A model generated the notes under the pieces. That model saw only the letters and a program-made list of their open reading frames with translations, was not told where the DNA came from and ran no database searches. Of a stretch of 18,525 nt of DNA, positions 1 to 7,299 are shown in pieces; the first letter of the stretch is position 1; each line of letters begins with the position of its first letter. Origin of the DNA: CAYSCZ01 sp051155775 (GTDB lineage Bacteria; Bacteroidota; Bacteroidia; Cytophagales; Cyclobacteriaceae); assembly GCA_051155775.1 (NCBI GenBank), contig DAXETV010000047.1:1-18525 (forward strand), in the 5' to 3' direction. A program made the position numbers and the translations under genes.

Positions 1-75
1 CTACATGATACTCCTGCCCGTATAATATCTGTGTGAATAAAATTAGACAAAAAGTTATGAACCGCATTCTAAGGA

Positions 76-1920
76 TTATTTAAGCTTTAATATCAATGGT
101 TGCTTTGCACCAATACTAAGACTATCGCCCAATGAAATTTCATTTTGAGAAAGCACATTGCGGGCAGCTTTTGCATCGCCCATGATTTCTTTGAATTGAT
201 CTAAGCCAATTTTTTTAATCTCATTCGTTTTATTGAGTATGACCATGATTTTTTCCTCCTCATTATACCTGAAATAAGTATAGACGCCCTTTTGAGGCGC
301 AAAATGCTTTAAACTTCCCTCATGAACTGCAGTAGCAGTTTTCCGCCAATTCAGCAGATTTTTCAAAAATGCCATAGCATCTTCCTGCTCCTTTGTCAGC
401 CCAACTTCCTGGAATGCATTAATTTCATCACCTGCCCAGCCTCCTGGAAAATCACTCCTTATATTGCCGTGACTGTCATCCCCGGTATTTGACATTAGAA
501 TTTCCGTACCGTAGTAAAGCTGAGGTGTACCCCGCATAGTAGCGAAATAGACCATGGCTAGTCTGAATAATTCCACATCTTCATTGAGTTGTGAGAATAT
601 TCTACTCATGTCATGGTTATCGGGGAAAATGACATGTTTGAAAGGATCAGCATATAGAAAATCATTGGAGAGTGCCGTGTATAGATTGACCATTCCCTTA
701 TTCCATGCTTCTTCCTCATTTAAGGCATTAACCAGAGCGCTTTGCAACGGAAAGTCTAATAAGCCAGGTAAACATGAAGTATAGCCATCAGGGTTTTGTT
801 TACCCTTCTGCCAGTAAGCCAGTACAGCCGGGTTTAAAGACCATTCCTCTCCACAAATATTGAAATCAGGGTATTCTGTCATCACCTCGCATGTCCAATC
901 GCTCATGAAATCCTTATCTGAATAAGGATAGGTATCCATTCGTATGCCACTTATTTTGGTGGATTCGATCCACCAGATTGTATTTTGGATCAGGTAATCA
1001 GCCACAAGCGGATTTCTTTGGTTTAAATCTGGCATCGTTGGCACAAACCAACCGTCTGTAAAATGCCTCTCATCATAGGTTGAAGCATAAGGATCTCTTA
1101 ATGTGGTGCGCCGGTGACTGGTCATGAAAAAATCTGTAGGATTATTGATCCATTCATTTGAGGGCAAATCAGACATCCACCAGTGTTCTGAACCACAATG
1201 GTTCATGATCATGTCCATTATGATTTTTATACCTTTTTCGTTGGCTGATGACACCAATTCCTGGTACTCCTCATTCGAACCAAAGCGCGGGTCAACTTTG
1301 TAATAATCAGTTGTTGAGTATCCATGGTAAGAATATTCAGGCTGATTATTTTCCAAAACCGGATTCAGCCAGATAGCTGTAAAACCCATATCCTTCAAAT
1401 AGTCGAGATTATTGATAATTCCTCTTAAATCTCCCCCATGTCTACCCCATTTATTGGTCCTATCCATTTGCTCTGGCATACCCGGGATATTATCATTTTC
1501 CGGGTCACCATTGGCAAAGCGATCTGGCGTAATCAAGTACATTACATCCGCATTATCATATCCTTTGAGTTGAGGAGCATTGCTTACTCTAGACCGTAAT
1601 TGATAAGAGATATCTTCGATGATACGGCCTTTACCGTCTTTTAAGTAGATGGTGAATCTTCCCGGAGCTGTACGTGGCTCGATTTGTAGATAAAGAAAAA
1701 GAAAATTCTTATTTTCAACAGACTGGGTTTTTAGAAGTTCAACACCCTTGTGATTTATTTCAGGTTTTAGTTGTCCAACGCCCTGTTTATAGATTAAGAG
1801 CTGAAGTTCAGTGTTTCTCATGCCAATCCACCAGAAAGGTGGTTCTATTCTGTTAATTAAAGATTGGGTATGTCCAATAAGAGGTAAAAGAAAAAAAATA
1901 AGCAATAACCCGGATTTCAT
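76..1920 (-). CDS. Periplasmic GH13 alpha-amylase (cyclomaltodextrinase/neopullulanase-like, SusA type)
   Basis: Predicted to hydrolyse alpha-1,4 (possibly alpha-1,6) glucans or cyclodextrins. Residues 1-19 form a Sec signal peptide ending HTQ, so the enzyme is exported. Residues about 20-110 are a beta-rich N-terminal domain like those of cyclomaltodextrinases. A GH13 (beta/alpha)8 barrel follows with all four conserved regions: DMIMNH (236-241), GIRMD with nucleophile Asp329, GEEW with acid/base Glu358, and FPDNHD with transition-state Asp437. A C-terminal beta domain (about 535-614) ends the protein. The length of 614 residues fits periplasmic SusA-like enzymes. The ATG lies 5 bp after the stop of the upstream serine hydrolase gene, so the two are probably co-transcribed. 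No SusR-like regulator or susCD adjoins it. The family call is secure; exact substrate and product pattern are not. Confidence 0.93.
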   Translation of the reverse strand: MKSGLLLIFFLLPLIGHTQSLINRIEPPFWWIGMRNTELQLLIYKQGVGQLKPEINHKGVELLKTQSVENKNFLFLYLQIEPRTAPGRFTIYLKDGKGRIIEDISYQLRSRVSNAPQLKGYDNADVMYLITPDRFANGDPENDNIPGMPEQMDRTNKWGRHGGDLRGIINNLDYLKDMGFTAIWLNPVLENNQPEYSYHGYSTTDYYKVDPRFGSNEEYQELVSSANEKGIKIIMDMIMNHCGSEHWWMSDLPSNEWINNPTDFFMTSHRRTTLRDPYASTYDERHFTDGWFVPTMPDLNQRNPLVADYLIQNTIWWIESTKISGIRMDTYPYSDKDFMSDWTCEVMTEYPDFNICGEEWSLNPAVLAYWQKGKQNPDGYTSCLPGLLDFPLQSALVNALNEEEAWNKGMVNLYTALSNDFLYADPFKHVIFPDNHDMSRIFSQLNEDVELFRLAMVYFATMRGTPQLYYGTEILMSNTGDDSHGNIRSDFPGGWAGDEINAFQEVGLTKEQEDAMAFLKNLLNWRKTATAVHEGSLKHFAPQKGVYTYFRYNEEEKIMVILNKTNEIKKIGLDQFKEIMGDAKAARNVLSQNEISLGDSLSIGAKQPLILKLK

Positions 1921-1925
1921 TGAGA

Positions 1926-3212
1926 TTATTCGTTCTTGAAAATTTGATTATATAATTCGCCTCTGAACTTATCATCTCTTCCCCACCCTCTTTCAGGAAT
2001 CCAATACATTTGGGTCATGATCACTGCAACAAATTCTCTTTTAGGATCTACCCAGAAATGAGTGGACTCATAACCACCACCAATCCAAAGCTCAGCGCTT
2101 CCTAAGCCATCAATTCGTGATGAATCACTTGTTATCCAAAGGTTGTATCCATTATGACTACCGGGATTGTCCGTTTGGGTATGTGGGGATATTATATCTT
2201 CAACTGTTGATTGGTCTAAAAACCGATATCCATTCAGTGAGCCGCGGTTAAGAAGCATTCTAAGAAAATCGGCATACCCGTCTGCGGTAGCCAGCATACC
2301 TTCTCCTCCCAGGAATAGTTTATGGTTTGGATTGTAATCAGGCACATCCGGGCCAAATATATCTAACTCCCCTTCGTAGGCTTCCCGCAACACAGAATCC
2401 TTACCGGAGAACCGTGGAAATAAACGAGCCCCTTCTGGCAGGCCATATCTTAACCCGGTTATATTCATCGGGTCTGTAACCCGGTCTTTTACCAATTGAC
2501 TTAGACTTTTACCACTTGCTCTTTCCGCTACAAAACCCAAAACGGTAGTATTTATGCCATAGAAATAATTTGTTCCCGGTTGCTGAATTAGTGGAAGTTC
2601 CGCCAATCGTTTTATAAACTCCTGATTGTTTTCTGAAGTTGCAAGGTTTTTTGATGCTTCCAGTGAGTCGAGACATTCAATGCCTGTTACTGCATAGTAA
2701 AATCCGGCTTTGTGGTTGATCAAATGACTTACGGTCATCACCGAATCCATTAGTGTGAAATTCAGCGGGCAAAGAGATTCTTTATCTTTAATTTGGCTTA
2801 GATCACCCCCGGATTTTGATGTTGCCACCTGAAGGTTTTTAAACTCAGGGATGTATTTTGTAACTGGGTCGTTTAAGCTTAATAATCCATCTTCCACGAG
2901 GTCAAGAGCTATAGAGATTGTTACAATTTTACTCATTGACCAGATGCGTATCCAGGTCTGTCCATCAACTTTTTTTCCGGGTAATACGTCCTCATTAACT
3001 GATCCGTGCTCATAGATAACATCCCCTTTATCATCCTCAAGCCTAGCGTAAATAAATGGATAGGCTCCTATCTCTGTTAATTTGGTTAAGTATTTGTCCA
3101 GCTTATATGGATCGGATATAAGTTGATTTGAGCCTGTATCCTGCTGGTAACCACAGCTTTGATATAAAAAAACAAGTCCCAGAAGGATAGGCAGATGAAA
3201 AGGTCTGGTCAT
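1926..3212 (-). CDS. Serine hydrolase lipoprotein, class C beta-lactamase/D-aminopeptidase fold
   Basis: A 428-residue member of the beta-lactamase-related serine hydrolase family (penicillin-binding-protein-like esterases and peptidases). The N-terminus is a lipoprotein signal with lipobox YQSC (Cys20). Catalytic motifs are visible: SMSK (nucleophile Ser92, Lys95), YGI at 218-220 in the place of the YxN/YSL motif, and WIGGG (376-380) in the place of the KTG/HxG motif. The sequence between 140 and 210 carries several cysteines and may form a lid insertion. These proteins are often esterases or peptidases rather than true beta-lactamases, and nothing here points to antibiotic resistance. It is the first gene of a probable two-gene unit with the GH13 amylase, so a role in trimming ester-decorated or peptidoglycan-associated glycans is possible but only inferred. 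Confidence 0.88.
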   Translation of the reverse strand: MTRPFHLPILLGLVFLYQSCGYQQDTGSNQLISDPYKLDKYLTKLTEIGAYPFIYARLEDDKGDVIYEHGSVNEDVLPGKKVDGQTWIRIWSMSKIVTISIALDLVEDGLLSLNDPVTKYIPEFKNLQVATSKSGGDLSQIKDKESLCPLNFTLMDSVMTVSHLINHKAGFYYAVTGIECLDSLEASKNLATSENNQEFIKRLAELPLIQQPGTNYFYGINTTVLGFVAERASGKSLSQLVKDRVTDPMNITGLRYGLPEGARLFPRFSGKDSVLREAYEGELDIFGPDVPDYNPNHKLFLGGEGMLATADGYADFLRMLLNRGSLNGYRFLDQSTVEDIISPHTQTDNPGSHNGYNLWITSDSSRIDGLGSAELWIGGGYESTHFWVDPKREFVAVIMTQMYWIPERGWGRDDKFRGELYNQIFKNE

Positions 3213-3316
3213 AATTCAATAGCATGATTACAGATTTATGACGTAAATAATACAGCAATCCCTCAATCAATGCGTCTAGCTATGAGCCTTTTTTAATGGG
3301 GCAAATTCGATTAAAG

Positions 3317-6028
3317 TTATCTATAGCCAAAAACAATTTTAAATGTATCCCTGTAAATTCTTTTCCCGGATACAAAAAGTTTACGAATGAAATCGATAGG
3401 GATAATTAAAACAGAGAATAATAAAATTAATGCCCACTCTTCCCAATACAATGGTACCGTTCGGAGGATTTGCCCGCCGATAAAGGTAAAAAGAATCTGG
3501 ACTACGATAATCAACAGGATAATTTGAATAAACCGCTTATTCTCACTGATATGCTCAAAAAAATTAAGTCCTTCGGAGCGTATATTTAACATATTAAATA
3601 GAACCTGGAAAATAAAAATGTTGAAAAAAGCGGTTAGAAAGACGGCGTTGTCTTCCAACGTTCCTCTGGCAAATAGCTCTTTAAAGTAAGGGAGCTTTAG
3701 GAATAGCACAGCAAATATGGTAATAAATAATCCGTTAACCAGTATTGCCGATATCATCGGTTTAGTCAGGATATTATCATCCCGTTTTATGGGCTCATCT
3801 TCCATATACCTTTTTAGCGCAGGTTCACCACCTAATGCAATGGCTCCCAGGGTATCCATAATAAGGTTTATCCATAGTAGTTGTATTATGGTTAGTGGAA
3901 ACTCTACGTTAATAATTGGCCCGAGAATAGTAACAGAAACGGCCGCAAGGTTAACTGTAAGCTGAAAGGTTATAAACTTCCGTATGGATTGAAAGATGGT
4001 TCTACCATACCTGATGGCATTACTGATTGAGTTAAAATTATCATCCAGGATAACGATATCCCCTGCTTCTTTAGTAACTTCTGCACCACTACCCATAGCT
4101 ATTCCAACATCCGCCTGCTTAAGGGCTGCAGAATCATTTACGCCATCACCGGTCATGCCAACTACTTTTTCCTGCCCTTTGGATATTCTAACCATTCTAC
4201 TTTTATCCGTTGGCAGGGCTCTGGCGATTACCCTGAGATGTGGGAGTATTTTTGCAATCTCCTCATCGGACATCTTTTGAAGATCAGTAGATTCAAGCAC
4301 TACTTGTGAATCACTATCTAAAAGTGAGGACTCTTTGGCGATGGAAGCAGCAGTTCCTTTACGGTCACCGGTAATCATAACTACCTGTACGCCGGCTTTT
4401 TTAACCAGTTCAACGGAGCTTTTGGTTGTATCCCTAATTGAATCCTGCATTCCGATCACACCTACCAGAACAAGTTCATCAGGTATGCCATCTTTATGAT
4501 TAAGTGAATCCTTGGAAATAGCTATAGAAAGTAACCGCATACCGGCGTCTGCTAAACCGTCCATATATGTAGTCATGGCCTCTTTATCCTTAATGGGAAT
4601 AATCTCCCCCTCCTCGGATAAGGCTTTATTGATATCTTTCATCAATAGCTCCGGAGCTCCTTTTATGAATACAATTTGGTCGGTGTTAAAGGCGCCCAGC
4701 TGATCACTAAGCTTCATCTCTGTAGCTGAAAATTTGCGCGTGCTATTAAAGTGGATCTTATGGATTAACTTGGCATTCTTGATTAAGCTTAGATCATCTT
4801 CAGCATGTATGTAACCAAATAAGGCCCGCTCAGAAAAGTTTCCACCGGTTATTTCGCCGTCATGGGTTCTATGGCTGGCGGTATTTCCTGCTATAGCTAG
4901 TTTTAAGTATTCTCTTAATTGATCCGGGATAGTATTGTACGCTTCGTAAGTATTGTTTGAGCCGGTTATAAAAAACCGGGGTTCTAATTTTCCTTTGGTT
5001 AAAGTACCGGTTTTATCAGAAAAAAGAATGCTCAAACTTCCTGCTGTCTCAATACCCAGTAGTTTTCTTACCAATACTTTTTCACGCAACATCTTCTGCA
5101 TGTTAAGTGATAGCACAATTGCAATCATCATCGGCAAACCTTCCGGCACAGCAGCTACAAGTACTATTATGGCTAAAACTATTGCATCCAGGCTGTCGGT
5201 AAGCAACAATCCCCAATTAGACAGGTATTCCATCATGGCGGTGCCTTCGAAATTGTTGGCAATCACAATTTTTTGAAACATGAAAACGACAAATAAGAAG
5301 CCGGCAGCGATGTATCCATACTTTGATATCAGATCTGCAAGATCCTTAAGTTTAACCTGTAGTGGTGATAACCGGTCATCACTAAGGGATAGTTCTTTGG
5401 ATAGTTTTCCATAGTAGGTTTGATCACCCACTGAATCGACTTTCATTACTGCTTCTCCATCCTCTACAACAGTCCCTCTAAGCAGGCTGTAAGGATTTGC
5501 TAAATCGGTATCATCAAACGTTACCCCTTCTTCCAGGATAACTTTCTCCACAGGTTCATTTTCACCAGTTAGGGAAGCCTGATTCACCTTAACATCACCC
5601 TCAATAATGTACCCATCAGCAGGAATTTTATCTCCGGACTGTAAAAGGACCAGGTCATCTTTTACAACTTCTGTAAAAGGTATGTCTGCTATTTCACCAT
5701 TTCTAAAGGTCTTACTTTCAATCTTGGATGCTTCTTCCTGTAATTTTTGAAATGAGGCTTCGTTTTTGTATTCTGAAAAGGTTGATATCCCCGTGGCAAG
5801 TAATACTGCCACAGCTATCGCCACAGCTTCGTACCATTCCGTCATCCCGAAAAATGATAGTAATAAAATAACTACCAGGGCGACCAGGAGGATATAAATG
5901 ATGGGATCTCTGAAATTATCTAAAAGTTTGGACCAAAAACCCTCAACCTGGATTTCACTTAGTTCGTTACTTCCATATTTTTCCCTTGATTCTTTAACCT
6001 GTTGTGATGAAAGGCCAAAATGTTTCAT
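3317..6028 (-). CDS. P-type Ca2+-transporting ATPase (P-IIB/PMCA-like)
   Basis: An inner-membrane pump expected to export Ca2+ from the cytoplasm using ATP. All P-type hallmarks are visible: the actuator-domain loop TGEN (154-157, where the usual form is TGES), M4 motif PEGLP with Glu296, the phosphorylated Asp338 in DKTGTLT, the nucleotide-domain KGAPE (456-460), TGD (553-555) and GDGVND (627-632). Asn693 in M5 and Asp725 in M6 (NLIMDT) match the single Ca2+ site of plasma-membrane-type (P-IIB) pumps rather than the two-site SERCA type. About ten membrane segments are predictable: two before the actuator, two around 235-310 and six after residue 680. The length of 903 residues is normal, with no autoinhibitory calmodulin-binding extension. 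It stands alone, with gaps of 104 and 231 bp on either side. Some bacterial relatives move Mn2+ or other ions, so specificity is not proven. Confidence 0.93.
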   Translation of the reverse strand: MKHFGLSSQQVKESREKYGSNELSEIQVEGFWSKLLDNFRDPIIYILLVALVVILLLSFFGMTEWYEAVAIAVAVLLATGISTFSEYKNEASFQKLQEEASKIESKTFRNGEIADIPFTEVVKDDLVLLQSGDKIPADGYIIEGDVKVNQASLTGENEPVEKVILEEGVTFDDTDLANPYSLLRGTVVEDGEAVMKVDSVGDQTYYGKLSKELSLSDDRLSPLQVKLKDLADLISKYGYIAAGFLFVVFMFQKIVIANNFEGTAMMEYLSNWGLLLTDSLDAIVLAIIVLVAAVPEGLPMMIAIVLSLNMQKMLREKVLVRKLLGIETAGSLSILFSDKTGTLTKGKLEPRFFITGSNNTYEAYNTIPDQLREYLKLAIAGNTASHRTHDGEITGGNFSERALFGYIHAEDDLSLIKNAKLIHKIHFNSTRKFSATEMKLSDQLGAFNTDQIVFIKGAPELLMKDINKALSEEGEIIPIKDKEAMTTYMDGLADAGMRLLSIAISKDSLNHKDGIPDELVLVGVIGMQDSIRDTTKSSVELVKKAGVQVVMITGDRKGTAASIAKESSLLDSDSQVVLESTDLQKMSDEEIAKILPHLRVIARALPTDKSRMVRISKGQEKVVGMTGDGVNDSAALKQADVGIAMGSGAEVTKEAGDIVILDDNFNSISNAIRYGRTIFQSIRKFITFQLTVNLAAVSVTILGPIINVEFPLTIIQLLWINLIMDTLGAIALGGEPALKRYMEDEPIKRDDNILTKPMISAILVNGLFITIFAVLFLKLPYFKELFARGTLEDNAVFLTAFFNIFIFQVLFNMLNIRSEGLNFFEHISENKRFIQIILLIIVVQILFTFIGGQILRTVPLYWEEWALILLFSVLIIPIDFIRKLFVSGKRIYRDTFKIVFGYR

Positions 6029-6137
6029 TTCAAAATGTCATATAAAGTCGGAGACTCAAAAGATTTACTTCACATCGTAATTTAAAGTAATACTTGATAA
6101 AGCAAGATTTCCGATCCTTAATATTGTCGTTTAAGTG

Positions 6138-6164
6138 TTTTACAATCAAAAATATATTGTAAAA
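6138..6164. repeat. Perfect 9-bp inverted repeat between the GNAT and Ca2+ ATPase genes
   Basis: TTTTACAAT, a 9-nt spacer and ATTGTAAAA, in the 231-bp gap, about 110 bp before the ATPase start codon. The arms are AT-rich and no T tract follows on either strand, so it does not look like an intrinsic terminator. The dyad symmetry and position would suit an operator for the ATPase gene, which is inference only. The rest of the gap shows no ORF or recognisable RNA. Confidence 0.5.
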
Positions 6165-6259
6165 TCCAAAACAACATGGCTGTTTATTATTTATCTGTGC
6201 TTAGCTCAATAAATTTGAAGCGTTAGAATTAAGTTTTTTGCCTTTTTTGTGTGATTTTA

Positions 6260-7153
6260 TTAGACTTTCTTTTTCACCTCGTACACGTCAGTTACCACCA
6301 TGCCATTTACAGGGCCGTTTCTTTCTATAAATCGAACCATAATTTTATTGGAAGCTTTAACGGTAAATAAAAATTTTGGAAATGATTTTTGTTCAGCCTG
6401 TCTGTTGATGCTTTCGCCCATTAATAGGTGGCCTATTTTAAAAGTCCTATGGTGATCATCCACAAAAAGTGCCGTATATTCCAGTGTCTCAGGAGTTATT
6501 TGGTGGATCACCAACCAACCAACGATTTCATTGTAATACCTTAATGCAATACTTACATTATGTTCGATCATATGGGATAACTGAAATGGAGAGACATCAT
6601 CTGTGAACCAGGCTTCTTGCTCCTTCTTACTATTAATGATTTTTTTCTCTTCATTGGTGACATCTTTCCATGCTGTAAATTCATAACCTTCAGGAAGCTG
6701 ATGATTGGAATGAAAAACCGGAAAGGCTTGTTCAATTTTGGATTGGCATATTCTCAATGTGAACACCGGATCAGTCCATGCTAGTCTAGTGAGCATTTTT
6801 TTTAAAACCGGTATTGTTTTCCAGTGAGACCGGTAATGCAATTCTATCTCACAGTAACCTTCAGTTTTTATTGCTTTTTCCAGATTATATAAAAGGCGGG
6901 TGGCAATTTTTTGGTTTTGATGCTCCGGGCTAACTTTAAGTGATACCAGGCGGAATCGCTTGTTTACCTCATCAGGCAAACCAAATGCCAGACCTACAGG
7001 CTTTGAATCATGTAGAGCTAGTGTTCCCTTAAAATCTTTTTTTATACGATCGCCCTTTTTGGTTACATCCGGAAATACTAGCCATTTCATATTTTGTTCA
7101 ATCCACTTAAGAGGGATGGATGAGCTATACTGAAACTTGTACTTTGATGTCAT
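6260..7153 (-). CDS. Tandem GNAT-family N-acetyltransferase
   Basis: A cytoplasmic 297-residue protein that looks like two GNAT acyltransferase modules. The first spans about residues 1-135, with a beta4-like strand at 68-75 (RLVSLKVS) followed by the acetyl-CoA pyrophosphate-binding loop and helix around 78-90 (HQNQKIATRLL). The second spans about 155-295, with strand EYTALFVDD (225-233) and loop/helix RTFKIGHLL (236-244). Neither loop is a perfect Q/RxxGxG/A, so one module may be degenerate, as is common in double-GNAT proteins. There is no signal peptide or membrane segment. It is flanked by a terminator upstream and by the 231-bp gap before the ATPase gene, so it is probably a single-gene unit. 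The acceptor substrate cannot be inferred. Confidence 0.8.
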   Translation of the reverse strand: MTSKYKFQYSSSIPLKWIEQNMKWLVFPDVTKKGDRIKKDFKGTLALHDSKPVGLAFGLPDEVNKRFRLVSLKVSPEHQNQKIATRLLYNLEKAIKTEGYCEIELHYRSHWKTIPVLKKMLTRLAWTDPVFTLRICQSKIEQAFPVFHSNHQLPEGYEFTAWKDVTNEEKKIINSKKEQEAWFTDDVSPFQLSHMIEHNVSIALRYYNEIVGWLVIHQITPETLEYTALFVDDHHRTFKIGHLLMGESINRQAEQKSFPKFLFTVKASNKIMVRFIERNGPVNGMVVTDVYEVKKKV

Positions 7154-7236
7154 TAAGTATCGGAAACAAAAGGTTAGAGATCAATAAAAGTAGTATTTAT
7201 TTGATTAGTATATTTATAATACAATCAACTGTGGTC

Positions 7237-7268
7237 AAAAAAAAGGTGCTGCACAGCAACACCCTTTT
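7237..7268 (-). terminator. Rho-independent terminator after the FG-GAP protein gene
   Basis: Read on the minus strand, this is a stem of about 13 bp (AAAAGGGTGTTGC / GCAGCACCTTTTT with two wobble pairs), a 3-nt loop TGT and a run of eight T. It begins about 31 bp after the stop codon of the FG-GAP gene and lies before the GNAT gene, so it separates the two transcripts. It is the only canonical intrinsic terminator seen in the window. Confidence 0.88.
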
Positions 7269-7299
7269 ACAACTATGAAGAAGCTGTTGTTTAATTGTT

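Noticed and set aside
1926..3212. Reading the serine hydrolase as an antibiotic-resistance beta-lactamase
   Set aside because: The motifs fit the broad beta-lactamase-related esterase/peptidase family (YGI and GGG rather than YxN and KTG), and neither regulator nor mobile element is near.
3717..5276. Plus-strand open frames opposite the Ca2+ ATPase gene
   Set aside because: Antisense shadows of a gene whose protein has every family motif; the translations match nothing recognisable.
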